Of a stretch of 64,000 nucleotides of DNA, positions 7,921 through 16,696 are shown piece by piece. The stretch's first letter is position 1. Every line of letters starts with the position of its first letter. Where the stretch lies: the NCBI RefSeq assembly GCF_022698165.1, contig NZ_JALDAY010000007.1, forward strand, positions 558,001-622,000, written 5' to 3'. The DNA comes from Streptomyces cylindrosporus (GTDB lineage Bacteria; Actinomycetota; Actinomycetes; Streptomycetales; Streptomycetaceae). Below the pieces are notes generated by a model. That model had not been told where the DNA came from and ran no database searches. It saw only the letters and a program-made list of their open reading frames with translations. Made by a program: the position numbers and the translations under genes.

Positions 7921-9729
7921 ATGACGGTCCTGCCTGACGACGGGCTCGAGTTGGCCGGCGAGTTCCCTGACGTGTCCCACGAGCAGTGGCAGCGCCTCGT
8001 GGCGGGTGTCCTGCGCAAGTCGGGCAAGGACGTCGAGGGTGCCGCGGCCGAGGAAGCCCTGTCCACCGCGTTGGAGGACGGGTTGCGCACCCGTCCCCTG
8101 TACACCGCGCGCGATGCCGCGCCCGAGCCGGGCTTCCCGGGGTTCGCGCCGTTCGTGCGCGGCAGCCGCCCCGCGGGGAACGCCACCGGCGGCTGGGACG
8201 TACGGCAGCGGCACGCCACCGCGGAGGGCGGCTCGGTCCTCGCCGACCTGGAGAACGGCGTCACCTCGCTGTGGCTGGTCGTCGGCGAGGGCGGCATCCC
8301 CGTCTCCTCGCTCGCCCGCGCCCTCGACGGCGTCTACCTCGACCTCGCGCCGGTCGCGCTCGACGCGGGCGCCGACTTCGAGCCCGCCGCCGAGGAGTTG
8401 CTGCGGCTGTACAAGGAGCGCGGCGTCGCCAAGGAGGCGGCCCGCGGCAGCCTCGGCGCCGACCCGCTGGGGCACGAGGCCCGCACCGGGCGGCCGTACG
8501 CCTTCGCATCCGTGCTCGGGCTCGCCCGGCGGTGCGCCGAGGAGTACCCGGGGCTGCGCGCGCTGACGGTGGACGCGCTGCCGTACCACGAGGCCGGCGG
8601 CTCGGCCGCGCAGGAGCTGGGCGCCTCGCTCGCGACCGGTGTGGCGTATCTGCGGGAGCTCACCGAGGGCGGGCTCTCCGTCGAACAGGCCTGCGCCCAG
8701 CTGGAGTTCCGCTACGCGGCCACCGCCGACCAGTTCCTGACCATCGCCAAGCTGCGGGCCGCGCGCCGACTGTGGGCGCGGGTCGCCGAGGCCTGCGGGG
8801 CCCCGGACGCGGGGGCGCAGGTGCAGCACGCGGTCACCTCGCCGGTGATGATGTCGCGCCGCGACCCGTGGGTGAACATGCTCCGCACGACGATCGCCAC
8901 GCTGGCGGCCGGGGCGGGCGGCGCCGACGCGGTCACCGTGCTGCCCTTCGACGACGCCCTGGGCCTGCCGGACGCGTTCGCGCGGCGCATCGCCCGCAAC
9001 ACCTCGACGATCCTCATCGAGGAGTCGCACCTGTCCCGGGTCATCGACCCGGCAGGCGGCTCCTGGTACGTGGAGCGGCTCACCGACGAACTCGCCCACG
9101 CGGGCTGGGAGTTCTTCCGGCGCATCGAGCGACTCGGCGGCCAGGCGGCCGCGTTGCGCTCGGGCGAGCTCGGCCGGATCCTGGCCGACACCTGGGCGGA
9201 GCGCTCCAAGAAGCTGGCCAAGCGGCGCGAACCCATCACCGGCGTCAGCGAGTTCCCGTATCTCGCGGAGAAGCCCGTGGTCCGCGAGAGGGCGCCCGAG
9301 CCGCGCTCCGGCGGGCTGCCGCGGGTGCGGCGCGACGAGGCGTTCGAGGAGCTGCGCGCCCGCTCCGACGCCCATCTGGCCGCGACCGGCTCCCGGCCGC
9401 GTGTCTTCCTGGCCGCGCTCGGCCCGGCCGCCGCGCACACCGCCCGGCTCACCTTCGCCTCGAACCTCTTCCAGGCGGGCGGCATCGAGCCCGTCACCGA
9501 GGGCACCTTCGAGGAGAGCGGGGCCGCCGAGGCCTGTCTGTGCTCCAGCGACGCCCTCTACGAGGAGCAGGCCGAGTCGGTGGCCGCCCAGCTCAAGGCA
9601 GCCGGTGCCGCGCACGTGTTCCTCGCCGGGCGCCCCGCCGAGCACGCCGGTGTCGACTCGTACGTCTTCGCGGGCTGCGACGCCGTGGCCGTCCTGTCCG
9701 CCGCCCTCGACCGCATGGGAGTGTCCTGA
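7921..9729 (+). CDS. mutA: Methylmalonyl-CoA mutase, small (beta) subunit
   Basis: A 602-residue non-catalytic subunit of adenosylcobalamin-dependent methylmalonyl-CoA mutase, which interconverts succinyl-CoA and (R)-methylmalonyl-CoA. It has the TIM-barrel substrate domain (RTRPLYTARDAA, then LGADPLG) and a degenerate C-terminal cobalamin-like domain lacking the DxHxxG motif, as expected for the small subunit. Its stop overlaps the large-subunit start (ATGA at 9727-9731). No Shine-Dalgarno sequence precedes ATG 7921, and a -10-like TAACAT ends 6 bases upstream, so the message may be leaderless. Together the operon feeds or drains propionyl-CoA metabolism and supplies methylmalonyl-CoA for polyketides. 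Confidence 0.95.
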   Translation: MTVLPDDGLELAGEFPDVSHEQWQRLVAGVLRKSGKDVEGAAAEEALSTALEDGLRTRPLYTARDAAPEPGFPGFAPFVRGSRPAGNATGGWDVRQRHATAEGGSVLADLENGVTSLWLVVGEGGIPVSSLARALDGVYLDLAPVALDAGADFEPAAEELLRLYKERGVAKEAARGSLGADPLGHEARTGRPYAFASVLGLARRCAEEYPGLRALTVDALPYHEAGGSAAQELGASLATGVAYLRELTEGGLSVEQACAQLEFRYAATADQFLTIAKLRAARRLWARVAEACGAPDAGAQVQHAVTSPVMMSRRDPWVNMLRTTIATLAAGAGGADAVTVLPFDDALGLPDAFARRIARNTSTILIEESHLSRVIDPAGGSWYVERLTDELAHAGWEFFRRIERLGGQAAALRSGELGRILADTWAERSKKLAKRREPITGVSEFPYLAEKPVVRERAPEPRSGGLPRVRRDEAFEELRARSDAHLAATGSRPRVFLAALGPAAAHTARLTFASNLFQAGGIEPVTEGTFEESGAAEACLCSSDALYEEQAESVAAQLKAAGAAHVFLAGRPAEHAGVDSYVFAGCDAVAVLSAALDRMGVS

Positions 9730-11921
9730 TGACCGCCGCTTCCGGCCCCTCCGTCCCCGACTTCTCCGGGATCGAGCTGGGGACCCCGTCCGCGGCCGGC
9801 AACGCCGACGAGTGGCGCACGGCCGTCAAGCGGGCCGCCGGCGGGGACGACCTTCTGTGGGAGACCCCGGAGGGCATCCCGGTCAAGCCGCTCTACACCG
9901 GGCGTGACCTGGAGGGCCTCGACTTCTTGGACACCCGCCCGGGCGCGGCGCCGTACCTGCGCGGCCCGTACCCGACGATGTACGTCAACCAGCCGTGGAC
10001 GATCCGGCAGTACGCCGGGTTCTCGACCGCCGAGGAGTCGAACGCCTTCTACCGCCGCAACCTCGCGGCCGGTCAGAAGGGCCTGTCGGTCGCCTTCGAC
10101 CTGCCCACGCACCGCGGCTACGACAGCGACCATCCGCGGGTGACGGGTGACGTCGGCATGGCGGGCGTGGCCATCGACTCCATCTACGACATGCGGCAGC
10201 TCTTCGACGGCATCCCGCTGGACCGGATGACCGTGTCGATGACGATGAACGGCGCGGTGCTGCCGGTGCTCGCGCTGTACATCGTCGCCGCCGAGGAACA
10301 GGGCGTACCGCCCGAGAAGCTGGCCGGGACCATCCAGAACGACATCCTCAAGGAGTTCATGGTCCGCAACACGTACATCTATCCGCCGAAGCCGTCGATG
10401 CGGATCATCTCCGACATCTTCGCCTTCACCTCGCAGCGGATGCCCCGCTACAACTCCATCTCCATCTCCGGCTACCACATCCAGGAGGCGGGCGCGACCG
10501 CCGACCTGGAGCTGGCGTACACCCTCGCCGACGGCGTGGAGTACATCCGGGCGGGCCGCGAAGCGGGCCTGGACGTGGACGCGTTCGCGCCCCGGCTCTC
10601 CTTCTTCTGGGCGATCGGCATGAACTTCTTCATGGAGATCGCCAAGCTGCGGGCGGCGCGGCTGCTGTGGGCGAAGCTGGTGAAGCAGTTCGATCCGCAG
10701 AACACCAAGTCCCTTTCGCTGCGCACCCATTCGCAGACCTCGGGCTGGTCGCTGACCGCGCAGGACGTCTTCAACAACGTCACGCGTACGTGTGTCGAGG
10801 CGATGGCGGCGACCCAGGGCCACACCCAGTCGCTGCACACCAACGCCCTCGACGAGGCGCTCGCGCTGCCCACCGACTTCTCCGCGCGCATCGCCCGCAA
10901 CACCCAGCTGCTGATCCAGCAGGAGTCCGGCACCACCCGGGTCATCGACCCGTGGGGCGGCAGCGCGTACGTGGAGAAGCTGACGTACGACCTCGCTCGC
11001 AAGGCCTGGCAGCACATCCAGGAGGTGGAGGCGGCGGGCGGCATGGCCAAGGCGATCGACGCCGGCATCCCCAAGCTGCGCATCGAGGAGGCCGCGGCCC
11101 GCACCCAGGCCCGCATCGACTCCGGCCGCCAACCGGTCATCGGCGTGAACAAGTACCGCGTGGAGAACGACGAGGCGATCGACGTCCTCAAGGTCGACAA
11201 CTCCTCCGTACGCGCCCAGCAGATCGAGAAGCTGCGGCGGCTGCGCGCGGAGCGCGACGAGAGCGCCTGCCAGGACGCGCTGGACGCGCTGACGCGGGCG
11301 GCCGGCGGCGAGGGCAACCTGCTGGAGCTGGCGGTGGACGCGGCCCGCGCCAAGGCCACCGTCGGTGAGATCTCCGACGCCCTGGAGAAGGTGTACGGAC
11401 GGCACGCGAGCCAGATCCGTACGATCTCCGGCGTGTACCGCAACGAAGCAGGCGAGTCCCCGACCGTGGACCGCACCCGTGCCCTGGTGGACGCCTTCGA
11501 CGAGGCCGAGGGCCGCCGGCCGCGCATCCTGGTCGCCAAGATGGGCCAGGACGGCCACGACCGCGGCCAGAAGGTGATCGCCACCGCCTTCGCCGACCTG
11601 GGCTTCGACGTGGACGTCGGCCCGCTGTTCCAGACCCCCGCCGAGGTGGCCCGGCAGGCCGTCGAGGCGGACGTGCACATCGTCGGGGTGTCGTCACTGG
11701 CCGCCGGACACCTCACCCTCGTACCGGCGCTCAAGGAGGCGCTGGCCGAGGAGGACCGCGCCGACATCATGATCGTGGTCGGCGGGGTCATCCCGCCGCA
11801 GGACGTGCCCACACTCCTGGAGATGGGCGCCGCGGCCGTGTTCCCGCCCGGGACGGTGATCCCGGACGCGGCGTACGACCTGGTCCAGCGGCTGGCGGCC
11901 GAGCTCGGGCACGACCTGTGA
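9729..11921 (+). CDS. mutB: Methylmalonyl-CoA mutase, large (alpha) catalytic subunit
   Basis: A 730-residue catalytic subunit. The TIM barrel carries RGPYPTMYVNQPWTIRQYAGFSTA, including the substrate-contacting tyrosine region, and FDLPTHRGYDSD. The C-terminal cobalamin domain has KMGQDGHDRGQKV with H610 as the predicted lower axial cobalt ligand, then GPLFQTP and the GVSSLAAGH stretch. Length and motifs match Streptomyces MCM large subunits. ATG 9729 overlaps the small-subunit stop, and the downstream GTPase starts inside its stop codon (GTGA), so all three are one tightly coupled operon. Confidence 0.97.
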   Translation: MTAASGPSVPDFSGIELGTPSAAGNADEWRTAVKRAAGGDDLLWETPEGIPVKPLYTGRDLEGLDFLDTRPGAAPYLRGPYPTMYVNQPWTIRQYAGFSTAEESNAFYRRNLAAGQKGLSVAFDLPTHRGYDSDHPRVTGDVGMAGVAIDSIYDMRQLFDGIPLDRMTVSMTMNGAVLPVLALYIVAAEEQGVPPEKLAGTIQNDILKEFMVRNTYIYPPKPSMRIISDIFAFTSQRMPRYNSISISGYHIQEAGATADLELAYTLADGVEYIRAGREAGLDVDAFAPRLSFFWAIGMNFFMEIAKLRAARLLWAKLVKQFDPQNTKSLSLRTHSQTSGWSLTAQDVFNNVTRTCVEAMAATQGHTQSLHTNALDEALALPTDFSARIARNTQLLIQQESGTTRVIDPWGGSAYVEKLTYDLARKAWQHIQEVEAAGGMAKAIDAGIPKLRIEEAAARTQARIDSGRQPVIGVNKYRVENDEAIDVLKVDNSSVRAQQIEKLRRLRAERDESACQDALDALTRAAGGEGNLLELAVDAARAKATVGEISDALEKVYGRHASQIRTISGVYRNEAGESPTVDRTRALVDAFDEAEGRRPRILVAKMGQDGHDRGQKVIATAFADLGFDVDVGPLFQTPAEVARQAVEADVHIVGVSSLAAGHLTLVPALKEALAEEDRADIMIVVGGVIPPQDVPTLLEMGAAAVFPPGTVIPDAAYDLVQRLAAELGHDL

Positions 11922-12904
11922 TCGATGTCGACGCGTACGTGAAGGGCGTACTCGACGGGAAGCGGTCGGTGATCGCCCGCGCGATCACCCTCGTCGAGTC
12001 GACGCGCCCTCAACACCGGGCGCTGGCACAGGAGTTGCTCACCGAACTGCTGCCGCACAGCGGACGCGCGCGGCGGATCGGCGTCAGCGGGGTGCCGGGC
12101 GTGGGCAAGTCCACGTTCATCGACGCGTTCGGCACCATGCTGACCTCGCTGGGGCACCGGGTGGCGGTGCTCGCCGTCGACCCGTCCTCCAGCCGGACCG
12201 GCGGGTCGATCCTCGGCGACAAGACCCGTATGGAGCGGCTGGCGGTGGACCCGGCGGCGTTCGTCCGCCCCTCCCCCACCTCGGGCACGCTCGGCGGGGT
12301 CGCCAAGGCGACCCGTGAGTCGATGGTGGTGATGGAGGCGGCCGGCTACGACGTGGTCCTCGTGGAGACGGTCGGCGTCGGCCAGTCCGAGACCACCGTC
12401 GCCAACATGGTCGACTCCTTCCTGCTGCTGACCCTCGCCCGCACCGGCGACCAGCTCCAGGGCATCAAGAAGGGTGTCCTGGAACTGGCCGACGTGATCG
12501 CCGTCAACAAGGCGGACGGCCCGCACCAGCGGGACGCCCAGGCGGCCGCGCGCGAACTGGCGGGCGCCCTGCGGCTGATGCACGGCAAGGACCCGGTCTG
12601 GACCCCGCCGGTGCTCAGCTGCAGCGGCCGTGAGTCGGCCGGCCTGGACACCGTCTGGGAGCGCCTCGAACAGCATCGCGCGCTCCTCGACTCCACGGGC
12701 CGCCTCACCGCGAAGCGCCGCGACCAGCAGGTCGACTGGACCTGGGCGATGGTCCGCGACGAGCTACTCGGCCGCCTGCACGCCGACCCGGCCGTACGGG
12801 CCCTGGCCCCGGGCCTGGAGCAGGAGGTCAGGGAGGGCCGGCTGACGGCCACGCTGGCGGCCGAGCGGATCCTCGGAGCGCTCGGCGGCTCCGAGTCCGG
12901 CTGA
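11918..12904 (+). CDS. meaB: MeaB/ArgK-type methylmalonyl-CoA mutase-associated GTPase
   Basis: A 328-residue G3E-family GTPase. The Walker A motif is GVPGVGKS (residues 58-65), followed by DPSSSRTGGSILGDKTRM, the ETVGVGQSE switch region and the NKADG base-recognition motif. MeaB protects methylmalonyl-CoA mutase from inactivation and gates adenosylcobalamin loading by GTP hydrolysis. GTG 11918 overlaps the large-subunit stop (GTGA), giving translational coupling and roughly matched expression with its client enzyme. Confidence 0.96.
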   Translation: MIDVDAYVKGVLDGKRSVIARAITLVESTRPQHRALAQELLTELLPHSGRARRIGVSGVPGVGKSTFIDAFGTMLTSLGHRVAVLAVDPSSSRTGGSILGDKTRMERLAVDPAAFVRPSPTSGTLGGVAKATRESMVVMEAAGYDVVLVETVGVGQSETTVANMVDSFLLLTLARTGDQLQGIKKGVLELADVIAVNKADGPHQRDAQAAARELAGALRLMHGKDPVWTPPVLSCSGRESAGLDTVWERLEQHRALLDSTGRLTAKRRDQQVDWTWAMVRDELLGRLHADPAVRALAPGLEQEVREGRLTATLAAERILGALGGSESG

Positions 12905-12910
12905 CCGCCG

Positions 12911-13858
12911 CTACTCCTCGTCCGCGGAGGTCACCGGGCGTGTCCGGCCGGGCTCCGGCAGCTCGGCCTGCTGCGCCCGGATGTGCAGCACGTCGCCGAT
13001 GAACAGGTCGTACACCAGCACCCCGATCACCCCGCCGACCAGCGGCCCGACGATCGGGATCCAGAAGTAGTCGCTGAAGGCACCCGAGAGGGTGCCGGGC
13101 ATCGCAAGGTCCTGCCACCCCGCAGCCCAGGTGAACAGGCGCGGACCGAGGTCGCGCGCGGGGTTGATGGCGTAGCCGGCGTTGGCCCCGAAGGACATGC
13201 CGATGGCGGCGACCGCGAAGCCGACGAGGAGCGGGCCGAGGTTCGCCTTCACGGCGGTGTTGCGCAGGTCGATCAGGGCGACGACCAGCATCACCAGGAA
13301 GGCGGTGCCGACGATCTGGTCGATCAGCGGCCCCCAGATCCCGCCGTGGAAGTAGGGCGCGGGGAAGGTGGCGAAGATGGAGAACGAGGCGAGCGTGTGG
13401 CCGTTCGTCTTCGGGCCCTTCATCGCGTCGTCGAAGGTGTTGATGGCGTCGTGGTAGACGGCGTAGACCAGCGCGGCCCCGGCGAACGCGCCGAGCAGCT
13501 GGGAGATCCAATACGGCACGACCTTGGCCCAGGCGAACTTGCGGCGCACGGCGAACGCCAGCGTCACCGCCGGGTTGAGGTGCGCGCCGCTGACCCCGCC
13601 GGCCACGTACACGCCGAAGACCACGGCCATCGCCCAGCCCCAGCTGATCAGCAGCCAGTCGCCGGCGCCCAGGAAGAACGTCGTGGGCCCGGCTGTGCGG
13701 CCGGATCCGGGCAGTGCGGCGACCGCCATGGCCACCACACCGCAACCGAAGGAGATGAGGACGAAGGTCCCCAGGAACTCGGACAGGCATTCGCCCCACA
13801 GTCCGCACCGGCGCCTGAGCCGGGAGGGCTTCACCAGGGGAGGTATTTCCACGGCCAT
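12911..13858 (-). CDS. MIP-family aquaporin / glycerol facilitator
   Basis: A 315-residue membrane channel with six predicted transmembrane helices and both NPA boxes: HLNPAVT (N95) and AINPARD (N232). The aspartate right after the second box (NPARD, D236) is the classic mark of glycerol-conducting aquaglyceroporins rather than strict water channels. The N-terminus (residues 1-20) and C-terminus are basic or acidic cytoplasmic tails. ATG 13858 follows an AGGGGG-like sequence. There are no glycerol kinase or dehydrogenase genes beside it. It ends 6 bp from the convergent meaB stop and starts divergently from efeO. Confidence 0.92.
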   Translation of the reverse strand: MAVEIPPLVKPSRLRRRCGLWGECLSEFLGTFVLISFGCGVVAMAVAALPGSGRTAGPTTFFLGAGDWLLISWGWAMAVVFGVYVAGGVSGAHLNPAVTLAFAVRRKFAWAKVVPYWISQLLGAFAGAALVYAVYHDAINTFDDAMKGPKTNGHTLASFSIFATFPAPYFHGGIWGPLIDQIVGTAFLVMLVVALIDLRNTAVKANLGPLLVGFAVAAIGMSFGANAGYAINPARDLGPRLFTWAAGWQDLAMPGTLSGAFSDYFWIPIVGPLVGGVIGVLVYDLFIGDVLHIRAQQAELPEPGRTRPVTSADEE

Positions 13859-14034
13859 GACGGCCCCCTAGAGAGTGAGTCCGATCGGCACTCCCATGGT
13901 CCCTCGTGGGTGAACCGCTGACGAACTCTGGCTTTTCGTCTGGTCAGGAGCAGGTCAGATGGCCCGATGCGGCTCCTTCGGGTGCTTAGGATCGGCTGCG
14001 CCGCCTCGTTCGTACGACCTTCAGGAGGCCCGGC

Positions 14035-15273
14035 GTGCCCGAAGCCGCGGTCGGTCACACACCGCCCTCGTCGTCCACCCGCCGCAGGCGCACCGCTCTG
14101 ATCACCGGTGCCGCCCTCGCGGTGGCGGTCGCGACGGTCGCCGGGGTGCTGGTGGCCAGGGGCTCCGGCGGGAGCGCGCACCGGACGGTGGCCGCCGACG
14201 GGCTGCGGCACACCACCGTGGGCGTCACGTCCGCCGACTGCGGTCGCGGCTGGACCCGGCCCGAGCCCGGCCGCCAGGTCTTCGACCTGCGCAACACCTC
14301 GGGTGCGCCCGCCGAGGTGTATCTGACCGACCCGAGGACGGGCGCGGTCTACGGCGAGGTCGAGGGGCTCGCGCCGGGCACCGTCCGTCCGCTGCGGGTG
14401 ACGCTCGGCGACGGCACGTACGCCTTCAAGTGCTTGCCCGACGACGCGGACGCCGTCACCGGCCCGACCGTCCGCATCACCGGCGCCAAGGTGAAGAGCG
14501 GTCCGGCCGCCGTGCCGGTGACCCAGCAGGACCTCATCCCGCCGACCCTCGCGTACCAGAAGTGGATCCAGGGCCGCACGGTCGAGCTCGTGCGGAGGAC
14601 CGACGTGCTGCGCGCCGCCGTCGACCGCGGTGACCTGGCCGCCGCCCGCAGGGCCTGGCTGCCGGCCCATCTCGTGTACGAGCGGATGGGCGCCGCCTAC
14701 GGCACCTTCGGGGACGCCGACTCGGCGATCAACGGGACGACCGCCGGGCTGTCGGGCGGTGTCCACGACCCGGGGTTCGCCGGGTTCCACCAGGTCGAGT
14801 ACGGCCTGTGGCACGGCGGGTCGGCGAGCGGTCTGCGCGGTCCGGCCGACCGTCTCGACAAGGCCGTACGGGCCCTGCGCGACAGCTGGCCGGGCGAGCG
14901 GATGGACCCGGCCGACGTCGGTCTGCGCGCGCACGAGATCCTGGAGAACACCGTGCAGTTCGAGCTGACCGGCCGCACCGACTACGGCAGCGGCACCAAC
15001 CTGGCCACCGCCCGCGCCAACCTGGAGGGCACCCGGGTGCTCCTCGGCTACCTGCGCCCCCTGCTGAAGACCCGCGACACCGGCCTCACCGGGCTCGACT
15101 CCTGGCTGGACCGCGCGCAGCACACCCTCGACTCCTTCCACCACGGCGACACGTGGACGCCGCTCGCCCGACTCACCCGTACGCGGCGGGAGAGGGTCGA
15201 CGCCGACCTGGGCGAGCTGGTGGAGCGGCTGGCCGACGTGGCCGCCCTGACCGACGTACGGAGGACCGCGTGA
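14035..15273 (+). CDS. efeO: EfeO-type iron uptake protein (cupredoxin + imelysin/M75 domain)
   Basis: A 412-residue exported protein of the EfeUOB iron-transport family. Residues about 20-45 form a membrane or signal segment, about 55-135 a cupredoxin-like domain (TTVGVTSADCGRGW, then GTYAFKCLP), and the rest an imelysin-like M75 domain with the conserved GFHQVEYGLW (H252, E255), the predicted metal-binding HxxE. EfeO is thought to capture iron and pass it on with EfeB. GTG 14035 follows a perfect AGGAGG. Its stop overlaps the efeB start (GTGA). The usual EfeU permease gene is not next to it in this window. Confidence 0.93.
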   Translation: MPEAAVGHTPPSSSTRRRRTALITGAALAVAVATVAGVLVARGSGGSAHRTVAADGLRHTTVGVTSADCGRGWTRPEPGRQVFDLRNTSGAPAEVYLTDPRTGAVYGEVEGLAPGTVRPLRVTLGDGTYAFKCLPDDADAVTGPTVRITGAKVKSGPAAVPVTQQDLIPPTLAYQKWIQGRTVELVRRTDVLRAAVDRGDLAAARRAWLPAHLVYERMGAAYGTFGDADSAINGTTAGLSGGVHDPGFAGFHQVEYGLWHGGSASGLRGPADRLDKAVRALRDSWPGERMDPADVGLRAHEILENTVQFELTGRTDYGSGTNLATARANLEGTRVLLGYLRPLLKTRDTGLTGLDSWLDRAQHTLDSFHHGDTWTPLARLTRTRRERVDADLGELVERLADVAALTDVRRTA

Positions 15274-16487
15274 AGCCCGCAGGAGTCGGCCGCCGGGGGT
15301 TCCTCACGGGTGCGGCAGCGGTCGCCGGGGCCGGGCTGGTGGCCGCCGATCACGGTGCCGCCTCCGCCGCGCCCGCCCAGGAGAGCACCCGGGTCCCCTT
15401 CCACGGCGCCCACCAGGCCGGGATCGTCACACCGGCGCCGCGGGCCACCGCCTTCGTCTCCTTCGACACGACCGCCGAGAACCGCGCCGAGCTGACCGAG
15501 CTGCTGCGCACGCTCACCGACCGGGCCCGGTTCCTCACCACCGGCGGCAGCCCGGACGAGCTCGGCATCACTGCCCCGCCCGCCGACTCCGGCACCCTCG
15601 GCCCGGACCTGCCCGCCGACCGGCTCACCGTCACGGTCGGCGCCGGCGCCTCCCTCTTCGACGACCGCTACGGACTCGCCGCACGCAAGCCGCGCAGGCT
15701 CACCGCGATGCCGTCCTTCCCCGACGACGACCTGGACGGCGCCTGGTGCCACGGCGACCTCAGCGTGCAGTTGTGCGCCGGGACCTCGGACACCGTGCTG
15801 CACGCCGTGCGCGACATCGCCCGGCACACCCGGGGCGGCATGCAGGTCCGGTGGCGCATGGACGGCTTCATCAGCCCGCCACGCCCCTCCGGAACTCCGC
15901 GCAACCACATGGGATTCAAGGACGGCATCGCCAATCCGGACGTCACCAGCAGCCGTGAGATGGACCGGTTGGTGTGGGTGGGCGCGGGCGCAGGCGAGCC
16001 CGCGTGGGCGACCGGGGGCAGTTATCAGGTCGTACGGCTGATACGGATGCTGGTGGAGTTCTGGGACCGGGTCTCCATCACCGAGCAGGAGCGGATGTTC
16101 GGGCGGGCCCGGGACACCGGCGCGCCGCTGGACGGCCGCCACGAGAAGGACACCCCGCAGTACACGCAGGACCCCAAGGGCGACGTCATCCCGCTGGACA
16201 GCCACATCCGGCTGGCCAACCCGCGGACGTCCGCCACCGCGGAGCAGCGCATCCTGCGCCGCGGCTACAACTACGACCGGGGCACGGACGCCAACGGCAA
16301 CCTCGACATGGGGCTGCTGTTCTGCTGCTACCAGCAGGACCTGGCCCGGCAGTTCGAGACCGTGCAGAAGCGGCTCGCCGGGGAGCCGCTGGTCGACTAC
16401 ATCTCCCCGTTCGGCGGCGGCTACTTCTTCGCGCTGCCCGGCGTACGGGACGGCTCCGACTGGCTCGGGCGCACGCTGCTGACCTGA
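15270..16487 (+). CDS. efeB: EfeB-type deferrochelatase / Dyp-type haem peroxidase
   Basis: A 405-residue Dyp-type peroxidase with a Tat signal (GRRGFLTGAAAVAGAG), consistent with export of a haem-loaded enzyme. The family motif GxxDG is present as G215-F-K-D218-G219 with D218 the expected catalytic aspartate, and the proximal haem histidine lies in the VIPLDSHIRLANPR region. EfeB oxidises or releases iron at the cell surface in the EfeUOB system. The start GTG is embedded in the efeO stop. Family and length match well. Confidence 0.94.
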   Translation: MKPAGVGRRGFLTGAAAVAGAGLVAADHGAASAAPAQESTRVPFHGAHQAGIVTPAPRATAFVSFDTTAENRAELTELLRTLTDRARFLTTGGSPDELGITAPPADSGTLGPDLPADRLTVTVGAGASLFDDRYGLAARKPRRLTAMPSFPDDDLDGAWCHGDLSVQLCAGTSDTVLHAVRDIARHTRGGMQVRWRMDGFISPPRPSGTPRNHMGFKDGIANPDVTSSREMDRLVWVGAGAGEPAWATGGSYQVVRLIRMLVEFWDRVSITEQERMFGRARDTGAPLDGRHEKDTPQYTQDPKGDVIPLDSHIRLANPRTSATAEQRILRRGYNYDRGTDANGNLDMGLLFCCYQQDLARQFETVQKRLAGEPLVDYISPFGGGYFFALPGVRDGSDWLGRTLLT

Positions 16488-16696
16488 GCCCGGCGGGCTT
16501 CGGTCAAGGGCACCTCAAAGGACCATGAGAATCTCCTGACCCTGGATGAGGATCTCCTGACCGAACATTCGCACCCGCGTCACTGCCATTCCCACGCACC
16601 GCCGCGAGCATTGCGAAGGATCCGACGTGGCTGCCCGGCCGGTGAGCCGTGGCGGCGGAACGCAGAGTTCGCAGTGTTCTCGGAAGGCGAGACAGC

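Noticed and set aside
7986..9728. Upstream extension of the MCM large-subunit frame
   Set aside because: It is an out-of-frame reading of the small-subunit gene; the true start is ATG 9729 overlapping the small-subunit stop.
10472..12676. A 734-codon minus-strand frame
   Set aside because: Antisense to mutB and meaB, with Ser/Arg-rich composition and no recognisable domain.
16490..16505. Short hairpin AGCCC-GGC-GGGCT after efeB as a terminator
   Set aside because: The stem is only 5 bp and there is no T-tract; too weak to call compared with the 12-20 bp stems elsewhere in the window.
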